From: an uncultured Johnsonella sp.
GTDB taxonomy: Bacteria; Bacillota; Clostridia; Lachnospirales; Lachnospiraceae
Direction: 5' to 3'
Assembly: GCA_905373785.1 (NCBI GenBank)
Contig: CAJPUK010000010.1
Span: 1-27,635, forward strand
DNA length: 27,635 bases
Shown here: piece by piece, positions 13,641-23,400 of the stretch
Layout of the letters: the number at the start of each line of letters is the position of its first letter
Position numbering within the stretch: position 1 is the first letter of the stretch
Translations under genes and position numbers: made by a program
Notes under the pieces: generated by a model
What the model was told of the DNA's origin: nothing
What the model saw: the letters and a program-made list of their open reading frames with translations, nothing else
The model's database searches: none

Positions 13641-13865
13641 TTACTCCTGATTGTTTTTTAATGATGTATCTGCATTTGCTCCATCTGCAAGACCCTCGCC
13701 TATGACATATCCTATGATACTTGCTCCTGCCATTATAAGGGCACTTATTTGCGTTGCCTGACTTTGTCCGCCACCCTGTGCTATTATCAACATAGACACA
13801 AAGCTTGCCACTGAGAGCCACATCTTCCTACTTGTAAGTTTTCTTTTCCAATCAATTTTATTCAT
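13641..13865 (-). CDS. Phage holin (74 aa, two membrane segments)
   Basis: The small protein begins with a basic segment MNKIDWKRKLTSRKMW, then two hydrophobic helices at about residues 15-31 and 38-57 and a charged polar tail (LADGANADTSLKNNQE). This is the layout of a class II holin. It lies just upstream of the endolysin and would open the membrane to release it. The ORF is complete; the gene before it ends 3 bp upstream. Confidence 0.85.
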   Translation of the reverse strand: MNKIDWKRKLTSRKMWLSVASFVSMLIIAQGGGQSQATQISALIMAGASIIGYVIGEGLADGANADTSLKNNQE

Positions 13866-13868
13866 TTT

Positions 13869-14348
13869 TTAATCCTCACTTTCATCGTTTCCGAGTTCTC
13901 TTTTCTCATACTCGTTTCTTATAATCATCATTGCCCTGTCCGTATATCCGTTTTGGATGCCGTACTTATGACAGTGAACATCATATTCATCTTTTATTCT
14001 ATACATATTTTCGAGTTGTTTTGCAGAATATTTTCTTCCAAGCTTGATATTTTCTGCAAAATTATCAAGCCTCTCTCTTATCTGTTCTGCATGTCGTACC
14101 TGTTCTTGATACTCGTACTTATTAAATCTTTTATCAATATCATTTTTCAGATTTTCTATCTGCACAGCGTTTTTCCGTGTTGCATTTTCAATTTCATCCA
14201 GTTTTGCATGTGTATCTTTATTAATCCATCTTATAAAGATTGTAATCGGTGAAAACTTTATAGGTGAAATCTCAAATAAAACAGACAGTACCGCTATTAT
14301 TGTAGGCAACCTGTCTATTAACATATTAATCAGATGTTGCTCATCCAT
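13869..14348 (-). CDS. Phage membrane-anchored coiled-coil protein in lysis cassette
   Basis: The 159-residue protein has one hydrophobic N-terminal segment (residues about 14-26, PTIIAVLSVLFEI), then a long charged helical region (DEIENATRKNAVQIENLKND) and a C-terminal helical part ending ERELGNDESED. Similar small membrane proteins sit before holins in Clostridia prophages and may help lysis or the lysis-tail boundary. The exact role is unknown. It lies between the tail fibre and holin genes. Confidence 0.7.
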   Translation of the reverse strand: MDEQHLINMLIDRLPTIIAVLSVLFEISPIKFSPITIFIRWINKDTHAKLDEIENATRKNAVQIENLKNDIDKRFNKYEYQEQVRHAEQIRERLDNFAENIKLGRKYSAKQLENMYRIKDEYDVHCHKYGIQNGYTDRAMMIIRNEYEKRELGNDESED

Positions 14349-14370
14349 TCCTATACCTGCCTTTTGTTTT

Positions 14371-15723
14371 TTATGGAATTAGTTCTACCGGTGGCATCAA
14401 CATTGGAGATACTCCTACTCCAGCTCCAATATATTCATCCATACTTGTAGTCAATTCAATAGGATAAAAATCCAGTACCCTAAGTCCTGTTCTTTTATCT
14501 TTTTTTAGGTTTTCCTCTGTATTTGAGCCAAATCTTACCAAAACGGAAGAACTTGCACCTGTTCTGATATAACCTCCTCCAATATCATCACCTTCTGAAA
14601 AAGCTGCCGGAACCAATCCATACCCTGTTATTAAATGGTATCCTGAAATTCTTTTCCACATTTTTCTTGTCAGCACATTCTCTCCCAAATCAGTAAGCAG
14701 TCGCTGCTTATCATCCGCTAACGGGTACTTTGTTGTTGTATACTGGTCAGATAGTATCCTGAGAGTATCACCAACTATGAACATTCTTGTATCTACCTGT
14801 CCTTGCTGATATGAGCCGAGAACAATTGAATGAAATATCTTGTTAAGGCTTCGCCCTTCATCAGTTCCCTTAAATTGTCCACCACCGATAACTTCATTTT
14901 TTAACATTTCACTTACATTTCTGTCCTGTGCACCTTTTCCAAATACAGACTTCAAATCACTTGTCTTTGCAAACATGATAAGCAGGTCATTAATGACATT
15001 TATTATTGAACCTTCAAACAACCTGTAGCCTTTCATGGTCATTTCATCTTTCCACAATTCAATGCCTCTGACTACACTTTTAAGTGATACATTGTCCTGC
15101 TTCATAACAGGCATTGTTCCGGCTATGCTTGTAATCCACTTATTATTTTCCGTATTCCCTTTTTTTGTTGAAAAAATGCTTACCACATCTTGCTGTGCAG
15201 CAGTACCGTAAAACATTGGAATCCATATACCTTCAACTTCATCATATGTGTTACTCTCAGAATTCCATTCCCTAAAACCCACAGCTTCAAAACCATCCCT
15301 TTTGACCATGCTAAAATATACATATCTGTCGTTTCCAAGTATCTCCTGTCTACTGTAAACTTTTTGAAGCCATGCAAATGCTCCACCGGGATACGAAGAG
15401 TTTTCTACTCCTGACAAAGTACCATCAAGTTTTTTTGTATAGTCATCTTCCTTAAGTCTGTAATCAGGAACACCATTTTCTTTTACCATCCATGGTTTGT
15501 TGTTTACAAGCACGGGGAAACTCTCCCAAGAACCATAGTTCACAGTGCTGTTATTTAAATCTTGAGTAATTGGCACATAATCCTTATTTTTGCCTATGTA
15601 CTCAATCCGTTTTGCAGGGTTTGTTTCTGAAAAATGTTCAATGAAACCGTACACTTCCTCTGCTTTTAAGATGTCATATACCTTATCAAGTGTTTCCTTA
15701 TCTGCTATAAAATGCTTAGCCAT
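14371..15723 (-). CDS. Probable phage tail fibre/receptor-binding protein (450 aa)
   Basis: The 450-residue protein has no strongly recognisable enzymatic motif. Position after gpI and a collar-fibre-like gene, size and polar composition rich in Gly, Ser and aromatic residues suggest the distal fibre or host-recognition protein. The C-terminus has a glycine-rich stretch (EGDDIGGGYIRTGASSSVLV) and ends GAGVGVSPMLMPPVELIP, plausible for a beta-rich tip. Its ATG overlaps the preceding stop by one base. I looked for diversity-generating retroelement features and saw none. Confidence 0.65.
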   Translation of the reverse strand: MAKHFIADKETLDKVYDILKAEEVYGFIEHFSETNPAKRIEYIGKNKDYVPITQDLNNSTVNYGSWESFPVLVNNKPWMVKENGVPDYRLKEDDYTKKLDGTLSGVENSSYPGGAFAWLQKVYSRQEILGNDRYVYFSMVKRDGFEAVGFREWNSESNTYDEVEGIWIPMFYGTAAQQDVVSIFSTKKGNTENNKWITSIAGTMPVMKQDNVSLKSVVRGIELWKDEMTMKGYRLFEGSIINVINDLLIMFAKTSDLKSVFGKGAQDRNVSEMLKNEVIGGGQFKGTDEGRSLNKIFHSIVLGSYQQGQVDTRMFIVGDTLRILSDQYTTTKYPLADDKQRLLTDLGENVLTRKMWKRISGYHLITGYGLVPAAFSEGDDIGGGYIRTGASSSVLVRFGSNTEENLKKDKRTGLRVLDFYPIELTTSMDEYIGAGVGVSPMLMPPVELIP

Positions 15724-16289
15724 TAATCATCTACCTCCTCATAGTAAAATACACCATTTGTGATGCCAATTTTATACTTCTTTCCCGTTATATCATCAGC
15801 TAAAATAATTGTATTAACTTGCTTAGGTGCTTCCATTTTTATTACAACTGAGTTTGCATTTGATACTTCGATTAGAAAGTTAATGGTAATTGTTGACGGC
15901 AGCAGATCATTATACGCTGGCAAATAGTCCCATTGGTTCTCATTTGCAATTGCAATCGCATAGAGAATTTCCCCTTCATCTGGATCTTTTGCATAAATGC
16001 CAACTTCCTTGATGTAATATCCACTTGCCAGATTTCCGCTGTCTTGCTTGTTTGTAATCAAGAATTTAATAAAAACATTGGTTTCATTCTGCCTTTTTAC
16101 GGCAGCAAGTTTAAACTTCTGTTTCTGACTCTTTAGCGATGTCCTCGCTGTTAAGTCCTCTGATATGCTATATCCTCCATCTCCTGATACTGCTTTTGTC
16201 AACTCAATCTTCGCCCCACTTGCCTGCACCTTGGCAAGAAGAGCGATTCCTTTCTGGGTTAGCACCGCTTCTTTAAATACTCCAGCCAT
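15723..16289 (-). CDS. Phage tail-collar fibre protein (short, N-terminal domain only)
   Basis: The 188-residue protein opens MAGVFKEAVLTQKGIALLAK, the typical start of the tail-collar fibre N-terminal domain of P2 gpH-like fibres, followed by KVQASGAKIELTKAVSGDG and YYIKEVGIYAKDPDEGEILYAIA, both conserved in that domain. It anchors the fibre to the baseplate. Unlike P2 gpH it stops after the anchor domain; the 450-residue protein encoded next probably supplies the distal part. Confidence 0.85.
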   Translation of the reverse strand: MAGVFKEAVLTQKGIALLAKVQASGAKIELTKAVSGDGGYSISEDLTARTSLKSQKQKFKLAAVKRQNETNVFIKFLITNKQDSGNLASGYYIKEVGIYAKDPDEGEILYAIAIANENQWDYLPAYNDLLPSTITINFLIEVSNANSVVIKMEAPKQVNTIILADDITGKKYKIGITNGVFYYEEVDD

Positions 16290-16297
16290 ATTTCCTC

Positions 16298-17041
16298 CTA
16301 TTGGTTATAAATTGTAATTTCTCGTTCGCTCACAGCCCCTACACCGCTGTATTCCTTGCCTCCAATGTCATAGCCTTTATTTACAGACTGACTCAAGATA
16401 TTGATTTCAGGCATACTGATCACGACTGCACCTACATAGTGTTTGTTTTCCGCTGGCTCATCACGGCTTTTGTGACCATATATATTTCTTTCCGGCTTAC
16501 CCACAGCCCCTACACCGCTGTATTCCTTGCCTCCAATATTTCTTAGTATCGTAATTCTTCGGATATGTGACCTAGCATTTTTTACCCTGTGGATTAAATT
16601 TGTAAAATACAAAATCAATTCTTCTGTCACTCTTGATCCGGTCTGTATCTCAAATGTTCCCGGTGTATATGGCGGATCTGCAAAATCGAACCATTCGACA
16701 ATATCACCCTCTCCGAATACAGTCCGTATAAGCTCCTTTACTGCACTCGGTGTCCCCGCTCTTTGATACCAACCAAGAGCATTTTTCACAAGCTGCCTTT
16801 TGATGTCAATTGGCAATCCCTCATCATAATACTGTGTCCTAAATTCAAGAGCCATCAAATCAAGTACTTCATTGTCCATATGATCAATATCGGCATAGAG
16901 CAGTGTCTGAATAGAGAGCTTTATGATCTTCTCCATCGCCATCTTATAAGCATAGCTAATAGCAATAATATCCGGGTTAGAAGATAGTATTGGTGGTAAA
17001 ACTGATATAATTTCAGCATCTTCATACTTAATCATTCTCAA
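16298..17041 (-). CDS. Phage tail protein I (P2 gpI-like baseplate protein) with duplicated C-terminal motif
   Basis: The first 180 residues match gpI: LPPILSSNPDIIAISYAYKM, LDLMALEFRTQYYDEGLPID, KRQLVKNALGWYQRAGTPSA and the ending HRVKNARSHIRRI. gpI is a baseplate wedge component next to gpJ. The C-terminus carries an extension with two copies of IGGKEYSGVGAV separated by 57 residues, also visible as a 36-bp DNA duplication. The start overlaps the gpJ end by 14 bp. Confidence 0.9.
   Translation of the reverse strand: MRMIKYEDAEIISVLPPILSSNPDIIAISYAYKMAMEKIIKLSIQTLLYADIDHMDNEVLDLMALEFRTQYYDEGLPIDIKRQLVKNALGWYQRAGTPSAVKELIRTVFGEGDIVEWFDFADPPYTPGTFEIQTGSRVTEELILYFTNLIHRVKNARSHIRRITILRNIGGKEYSGVGAVGKPERNIYGHKSRDEPAENKHYVGAVVISMPEINILSQSVNKGYDIGGKEYSGVGAVSEREITIYNQ
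16331..16537 (-). repeat. 36-bp perfect direct repeat within the gpI gene
   Basis: Positions 16331-16366 and 16502-16537 are identical (both start CACAGCCCCTACACC). The offset is 171 bp, a multiple of three, so the reading frame and the IGGKEYSGVGAV motif are preserved in both copies. The region between could be deleted or amplified by recombination. Confidence 0.95.
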
Positions 17042-18194
17042 GTCCTCCGTATGTTACTGTCTGTTCTTCTACTCCGGCTACTGAATTCGAATCAATTATC
17101 GTGAATATTGGGGTATCTATGTCTGCTCGCTTTGCTCCTGCCTCAACAATCTTTTGTTTTAGAACATCAGGGTTTATATCCCTACCAATTTCTGCCCTCT
17201 GCCATGCAATATATTCTGCTACTGCCTGAGTTACTTTTAACTGTATAGAATTTGCCCTTGCTTGATCGCTTGTATTGATATAATATTTCAGCCTGATACT
17301 ATACTTTTTTTGTGTCGGGGCAAACACTTCAACCTTGTCTGTCAAAGGTCTAATATCAGAACTTGATAGGTACTCTTTAAGACCGTTTATTGACTCTGTT
17401 TCAGGTATTACTCCGTCCTTTAAAAGATATCGTATCTGTACTACCCCGGGCTCAGGGCTTGTAATTCTCACATTACTTATATCTGCACTATACTGTCTCG
17501 TGAAATATTCATATGAATCCACAGAACCTGCTGTTGAATACGATGCTGGTGCAATATAAATCCTTTGCCTTAGCGATTCATCCGACTCAACATCTGATCC
17601 ATTCTCCGGTTTTGTAATATTCTTCGCACTATCAATAAACGCCACAATATCAACAACCGTGCTTAGATCTCCAATATCATAATTGTTAGTTACTGCTCCT
17701 GTTGTTGTGCTGGTTGCTGAAACATCCACATAGGTTTGTCCTACCGATATTTCTGCATACTCATCAGTTGCAAAGTACACATTATCTCCTGCCGTTACTC
17801 TAGTCCCTTTTGCTATACCTATCGCAGATACCCTAGGCGCATTCATTTCAAATCTAATAGTTGTTGTTGAACCTGTTGCAGGTTTACGATAAATATGCTT
17901 TAAAGCACCGAGATTTTCTAAGTAGTTCCCTCTACTATATTTCAGCAATCCCATTTTCCCTGCATCGTCCATATACATATACCCTTGAAAAATATAGTAA
18001 GCACCGGCAAGTAAAATAATACGCCTGTCATCTGCTTTCCCAAGCACAATATCTTTCCCTGTTACTTCCTTATGCTTCTCTTTAAACCAAGAAATCATAT
18101 CATCTGATAGCTTTTCTATTGTGTAATTGTCCATGAACGAGATTTCCGGATAGTCCTTAATACTTTTCAAACTACTAAGTGCCACTATTTTCAC
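17028..18194 (-). CDS. Phage baseplate assembly protein J (P2 gpJ-like)
   Basis: This 388-residue protein is a baseplate wedge subunit of contractile tails. Recognisable segments are YLENLGALKHIYRKPATGST near residue 100, VSAIGIAKGTRVTAGDNVYF, and ESDESLRQRIYIAPASYSTA followed by GSVDSYEYFTRQYSADISNV, all typical of the baseplate J family. The C-terminus ADIDTPIFTIIDSNSVAGVE also fits. It overlaps the gp25-like gene by 20 bp and gpI by 14 bp, which suggests coupled translation. Confidence 0.93.
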   Translation of the reverse strand: MKIVALSSLKSIKDYPEISFMDNYTIEKLSDDMISWFKEKHKEVTGKDIVLGKADDRRIILLAGAYYIFQGYMYMDDAGKMGLLKYSRGNYLENLGALKHIYRKPATGSTTTIRFEMNAPRVSAIGIAKGTRVTAGDNVYFATDEYAEISVGQTYVDVSATSTTTGAVTNNYDIGDLSTVVDIVAFIDSAKNITKPENGSDVESDESLRQRIYIAPASYSTAGSVDSYEYFTRQYSADISNVRITSPEPGVVQIRYLLKDGVIPETESINGLKEYLSSSDIRPLTDKVEVFAPTQKKYSIRLKYYINTSDQARANSIQLKVTQAVAEYIAWQRAEIGRDINPDVLKQKIVEAGAKRADIDTPIFTIIDSNSVAGVEEQTVTYGGLEND

Positions 18195-18486
18195 CTCCCT
18201 CCAGATATACTTTTATTTTGGTCTCTCCGTCTTGCGTATGTTCAAACTCTACATTGCTAACAGACACTCTTGGCTCATAAGTATCTACCTTTGCCACAAT
18301 ATCTGTTACAATATCATTTTCTAAATCCACAGGGATTTTTGACACATTGCTTATTGATAAACCAAGTCCTCTGATAAGCGGAATAGTCCCTTCAGAAATC
18401 TTAAATAAGTTATTCAGATTTCTTCGGATATCCTCCACTTCATTGCTGTCTATCTCTTCCGAAAAATCAAAGAGTAGATTTTCCAT
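18175..18486 (-). CDS. Phage baseplate wedge protein, gpW/gp25 family
   Basis: The 103-residue protein shows the gp25 signature: NEVEDIRRNLNNLFKISEGT followed by PLIRGLGLS, and later DIVAKVDTYEPRVSVSNVEF. gp25/gpW proteins join wedge and hub in the contractile baseplate. Its position just before gpJ is the standard order (V, W, J, I). Confidence 0.92.
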   Translation of the reverse strand: MENLLFDFSEEIDSNEVEDIRRNLNNLFKISEGTIPLIRGLGLSISNVSKIPVDLENDIVTDIVAKVDTYEPRVSVSNVEFEHTQDGETKIKVYLEGGENSGT

Positions 18487-18494
18487 ACTCCTCC

Positions 18495-18890
18495 TTACCT
18501 GTACTCTGTCATTGTGATGTCAAACTGTGCAGTATATAGCTCCCCTCGCTTTAATACCACGCCAAATGCTTCCGATATTCCCACAAGCATTGCCTTACTG
18601 CAGATATTTCTTCTTCCAATGACTAGGGGTGCAATCTTTCCATTTGCAATGCAATTAATAAGCTTCTTCTCCAGTTTCCTCGGGGACATTCCCCTGCTTG
18701 CATTCACTGTTATAGTAAAAGTTATATTTTGCAATTCACTGCCTAAAAACTCTACCATAGGCTTACTACCGATTGGCACATGCATAGCCGTCCTTATAGA
18801 CACATCTCTTTTAAAACCATTAAATGTCAATATCCTTTTATCACTAGTTTCAAATTTTAAGTATGATCCCCAATTGCCCATCTTTGCCAT
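18495..18890 (-). CDS. Phage tail protein U (P2 gpU-like)
   Basis: The 131-residue protein fits P2 gpU: IGSKPMVEFLGSELQNITFT early on, then LEKKLINCIANGKIAPLVIG and an ending GELYTAQFDITMTEYR. gpU is a small tail or baseplate protein in P2-type phages. Here it lies after the gpV-like gene rather than before gpX as in P2, a gene order difference within the module. Confidence 0.8.
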   Translation of the reverse strand: MAKMGNWGSYLKFETSDKRILTFNGFKRDVSIRTAMHVPIGSKPMVEFLGSELQNITFTITVNASRGMSPRKLEKKLINCIANGKIAPLVIGRRNICSKAMLVGISEAFGVVLKRGELYTAQFDITMTEYR

Positions 18891-18904
18891 ATATGCACCT
18901 CACT

Positions 18905-19204
18905 TTATTTTGCTATAATCTCTGCCACGCTGATACTGCCTGAGCTGTCCTTAAGTGTCAGCATTCCGTTCTTTACAGCCATTTCTGCCTTTGGATCATC
19001 TCCTGCATAGAACTTTCCGAGTATCACAGCTGTAGAGTTATCATTGCTCAAATGTGCAACAAGAACCGCATCATCCTTTTCAAAAGTCTGTTTAATCCCT
19101 GCAAAAGCAAGCACCGGAAGCTCGGCAGTGGTCTTACCTGTATCCGGATAAGTCACCGAAACCCCACCACTTCCGACACTGCTCACAAATCCTATTCGTA
19201 TCAT
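18905..19204 (-). CDS. Phage baseplate assembly protein V-like (short, OB-fold)
   Basis: The 99-residue protein is beta-rich, with VSSVGSGGVSVTYPDTGKTT followed by AELPVLAFAGI and KDDAVLVAHLSNDNSTAVIL. This resembles the OB-fold N-terminal part of gpV/spike proteins. It is about half the length of P2 gpV and lacks an obvious spike beta helix, so the piercing tip may be another protein. Position between gpD and gpU/gp25 supports the call. Confidence 0.7.
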   Translation of the reverse strand: MIRIGFVSSVGSGGVSVTYPDTGKTTAELPVLAFAGIKQTFEKDDAVLVAHLSNDNSTAVILGKFYAGDDPKAEMAVKNGMLTLKDSSGSISVAEIIAK

Positions 19205-19213
19205 CTATACCTC

Positions 19214-20242
19214 CTACAATCTTGGGAATATCCGGTAAGCAGATACGCTCATCTTATGTCCTGATGAGCCGGAAAGATTATGATTGACTTTTGTGACATA
19301 GTACTTCCCGTCAATCCTGCCCATTCCCTTTACTTCAATGTTGCAAGATGCCACGATATTGGCATTTCCAAGAGCTGTAAACTCCAATGATACCGCCTTT
19401 TCATTCTCGGCATTCACCTTTGCCTTTGCGATCCGTTCTGCTTCCTCTTTACTCTCAGCCTTTTCATTTAAGACAAGCATTCGTGGTTCTTCTCCTACTG
19501 TCACAGATATGACCTTGGTCTTTTTCTTCTCATCCGTTTCATTTTTATCTACCTGTGTATAGGATATCTTTGCCCCTGTGTAAGTGCCTACAAGTGTAGA
19601 GTTCCACGACCACTCCTCAAAATCCGATTCTGAAAAAGTAGCCGTAATTCCTCTTGCCTCATACCCTGCTTTATCAAAAATGACCAGAGCTTTTTTGTAT
19701 ATCTTGATACAAAGCCCTTGGTCATTACATAAATTAGATATAAACTCACTGTCAGTCTGTTCTTCCTGATCTACCTTATCGATGATCGGTTCTCCTGCCC
19801 AGAAGTACAAATCCGTCATTCCATACTTGCCTTTGATTTCTTCCGCAATCTGTTTGACCGTTACCTTCTCCCAGGTCTTACTGACCTTGCTTGTCTGAAA
19901 GCTCTGACTTGCCGGCAGGGATATTCCCTTGATACTGCACTTATGACCTCCGCTTCCTCCGGAATAAGAAATATCATCAATCGTAAAATTCCCACAGTGA
20001 TATTCCTGATGGGCACCGGTCATATTGTGAAAGTACATGGTGACATCAAGGTCATGTTCCTTTTCTGGTACAAATCCCTTGCCCATCGCCCAGTCTGAAT
20101 TTCTATCTATTAAATCAAGCGTTATTTCATCTGCAGTACTGGAATCGTTATCTGTATAGGATATACTCTCACATCTGCCTGACAGTCCAACTTCTGCACC
20201 GTCATATAAAATCTTATATCCTACTCTCCTAGCTGCTGGCAT
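19214..20242 (-). CDS. Phage late control/baseplate hub protein D (P2 gpD-like)
   Basis: The 342-residue protein matches the gpD family: CESISYTDNDSSTADEITLD followed by LIDRN, then TIDDISYSGGSGGHKCSIKG, SKTWEKVTVKQIAEEI and DSEFISNLCNDQGLCIKIY. The C-terminal part IDGKYYVTKVNHNLSGSSGH is also typical. These proteins form the tail hub (gp27-like) at the end of the tube. The start overlaps gpX by 14 bp. Confidence 0.92.
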   Translation of the reverse strand: MPAARRVGYKILYDGAEVGLSGRCESISYTDNDSSTADEITLDLIDRNSDWAMGKGFVPEKEHDLDVTMYFHNMTGAHQEYHCGNFTIDDISYSGGSGGHKCSIKGISLPASQSFQTSKVSKTWEKVTVKQIAEEIKGKYGMTDLYFWAGEPIIDKVDQEEQTDSEFISNLCNDQGLCIKIYKKALVIFDKAGYEARGITATFSESDFEEWSWNSTLVGTYTGAKISYTQVDKNETDEKKKTKVISVTVGEEPRMLVLNEKAESKEEAERIAKAKVNAENEKAVSLEFTALGNANIVASCNIEVKGMGRIDGKYYVTKVNHNLSGSSGHKMSVSAYRIFPRL

Positions 20243-20459
20243 TTAACATCGCCCTCCATGCCGGATAGTCGCTTGGCACAGTCTGCTTTAAGGTAGTTTC
20301 TCTATCCGGCAGCAGAATATCCACTCCTGCAGGAAATACAAAAATATTTAGCTTATCACGATTTAAGTCCATGATTCTATCGCACATGTACTCATCTCCG
20401 AATACTTCATAGGCTATCTGATCCCAAGTCTGTCCTTGAATAGTTGTATAAATACTCAT
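20229..20459 (-). CDS. Phage tail protein X (gpX-like, LysM-like fold)
   Basis: The 76-residue protein has the gpX/LysM pattern TIQGQTWDQIAYEVFGDEYM then LNRDKLNIFVFPAGVDILLP. In P2, gpX lies next to gpD, as here, and may bind peptidoglycan or help hub assembly. AAGGAGGGG precedes the ATG. It directly follows the tape measure gene. Confidence 0.92.
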   Translation of the reverse strand: MSIYTTIQGQTWDQIAYEVFGDEYMCDRIMDLNRDKLNIFVFPAGVDILLPDRETTLKQTVPSDYPAWRAMLNASS

Positions 20460-20471
20460 TGTATCCCCTCC

Positions 20472-23400
20472 TTAAAATTTCACTCTACCTTTGTCTTTTT
20501 GCCACTGCCTCATCATTCTGTCAAACTCGGCTTGCGACATCTTCTCAGCCGCAACAAGGTCTGTTTTACTTGGTGCTTCTCCCTCAAAGCGATATACGGG
20601 TGCGTAGTGAATCGTGACTCCTCCAGTCCTGTCATCATCAGCGGCACCTCCTGAAGTTGCTATACCGCCTGCCAATGCCGCTATCGGAGTTCTCTGAGAG
20701 CCGACTACAAAGTCTTCCACCCTTTGAGCAAGCAACTGAATGACCGATCCGATTGTTCCCGATGGATTATTGATTGCTCTGTCAATAAAGCTTCCCATGT
20801 TTTTCCAAAGCTCTGCAAGCGGGAGAATTGCCTCTGCTCCGGCTTCTCCTCCAACCATAGCATTATTGCCATTCATCCCGAAAAGAGTAGGCTCCGTCAT
20901 AATTCCACCGTCTTTATACCATTCGACTCCAAATTTAGGAATCTTTGGCGGCGGTCCCAGACTAAATTCTCCAGTGACGGAAAAATGTGGCATTTTCAGT
21001 TTTGGAAGCTCCCAGTGGAAGTTAAAGAAGCCCTTGATGCTTTCTATCGCACCTGAAACGATAGACTTTGCTCCATCCATAATACTTTGAAACTTACTCT
21101 TTATTCCTTCCAAAACTGTGCCAACAGCTGCCTGTGCTTCTGACATCTTCGTTGACATTGCACTCTTGATTTCGTCAAGTTTTCCGCCTGTTAAGTTATT
21201 TATAAAAGTAAATCCTGCACTGTAGTATCCTTTTATTCCTTCCATCGCTCCGGCAGCTACCCCTTGAATGCCTCCACCATGTGCGTCGTATGCAGCTTTG
21301 ATATTGCCGAGTTTCTCACTTATCGTGTCCTTAGCTGCCTGCAAGACATTACCTGCCGTATCCTTGACATTGTTCCATGCTTCTGAAGCTTTCGCCTTAA
21401 TCTCTGAAAGCTTTCCACCTGTAGCAGTATCAATTGCATTAAAAGCTCCTGTTACGATGCCCTTAAGAGCATTAAGCGGAGCCATTGCAATTGAGCCAAG
21501 TACTTTGAAAGTTCCTTGAAAAATGTTCTTTAATCCGTCCAATGCTGTCTTCCAATCTCCTGTAAAGACTCCCTTCACAAAATCTATAATACCTTGAAAG
21601 ACCTGTTTTACTCCTTCAATTATCCCGGTTACTGTAGCCATGAAGCCGTCAAATACACCTTTTATAAATGCAAAGGCTACAGGAAACTGATTCTTAAATC
21701 CTTCTACTGCATTTGTGATTGCTTCTTTCATAGCATTAAACTTCTCACCAATCCATGAGCCAAGCTGTCCTGCTTTCTCTTTGACCATATCCCAGTTTTG
21801 CCAAAGCAGTACACCTATCGCTATAATTGCTCCTATGGCTAAAATAACAAGTCCTATAGGGCTTGTTAAAAATGCAATGGCTGTTGCAAGTGCTGTTGTT
21901 ACTGTTGCACCAACACCGGCAGCTGCATTCCATGCCCATTCAGCTGCAGTCATTGCCCAAGTTTGAACCGTACTCGCTGCCTTTAATACAGCCTCTTCTA
22001 TGTATAGATAGTTTATTGCAGCCGTCAAAGCCATATCCTTAATTTTTGCAATATTCAGAAGTGCCATGGCTTTTGCTGCACTGTATATACCTGTTACAAG
22101 CTGATAAAACTTTACTGCTCCTACTGCTATTCCTATTGCTGTAATTGTAGGCAAAAAACCATCCCACTTAATAAACGCATCGGTAACATCTGCCACGCCA
22201 CCAAGAACTTTTAACAGAGCATCTGTCACTGCCGGTAATGCAGTTTCACTTATAAAACTAATTGTAGGCTTTGCATTTTCAAATGCTTCAAACAATTTAT
22301 CTTTTAAGTCATTAACAACCTCTATTACTTTGTTGATTGCAGGTTCATTGTTTGCAATGGTATCTTTGACATTGTCAATAGCAGTTATTACATTGTTTAT
22401 AATAAAAGATACAGCCTCTTTCCCTTTATCAATAAAATCAGTGACAACTTGAATCGCATTACCCACTGATTCAGGTATCTGTACTCCAAAATGATTTTGC
22501 ATTACACTTGATATACTTTCAACAACACCGTTTCCGCTGCTTATGCTTTCTAAAAAATCAAATACGGCACCTGCCATATTTCCGACACTGTTCATAAAAT
22601 CACCAACCGGAATTTTTTTAATCATAGATGTCAAATTTTTTGTGATTTTAGGGATAGCCTCTGCAACATTATCGATTATCACTATTGCATACGGACCGAA
22701 GTCTTCAACCATAGATATTTTCAAATCACTGATTGCACTTTGAAACCTTGCAATTGAGCCTTTCATTGTATTTGTAACAGCTGCATCCATCTTATCTAAT
22801 GCCCCATTGGAGTTTTCAAGATTTTCTCTTAATCCATCCCAAGCCGAAGAAGCACCATCAACTCCATCCTTTAAACCTTCAAGTAAATATCCAAACTGAG
22901 AATAGTAATTAGTACCTGCAATGGTAGCCATATAGTTGTTTTTCTGCTCATCTGTCATGTTTGACATTGCACCGTTTAGGTCAACTAAAATATCCTTCAT
23001 GCTTCGCATTTGCCCTGAGCTGTCATAAACACTTACACCAAGTTCTCTAAATGCCGCCTGTGCTGAATCTTTTGTTGATATCCTTACTAACATTGAATTT
23101 AGAGCCGTTCCTGCCTCAGCACCCTTAATACCATTGTTTGCCAATATTCCCAAGGCTGTCGCTGTTTCTTTAAAATTCATACCCGAAGCTCTTGCTGCTC
23201 CACCACAACCAATAAAAGCTTCCATTAAATCTGCAGAAGTAGTATTGGCTTTATTGTTTGTCATTACAACAACATCAAGGTATTCTTGCAACTCATCAAT
23301 GCCAACACCCATTGCACTCATTGAATCTGTAACTTGATCACTTGTTGTGGCTAGATCTGCTTGTGTTGCCTCGGCAAGTTTTAAAACCGGAGTTAGTGCA

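Noticed and set aside
13579..13821. 80-residue frame overlapping the holin on the same strand
   Set aside because: Shadow frame; the 74-residue frame at 13641-13865 has holin features and a proper start.
14371..15723. Diversity-generating retroelement target in the tail fibre gene
   Set aside because: No template repeat, reverse transcriptase or adenine-biased variable region is visible.
16090..16101. CAGCAAGTTTAA shared between spacer 1 and the collar fibre gene region
   Set aside because: Twelve nt only, with no extension; too short for a protospacer. No convincing match of spacers other than 11 and 12 was found by eye, but short-match searching by eye is incomplete.
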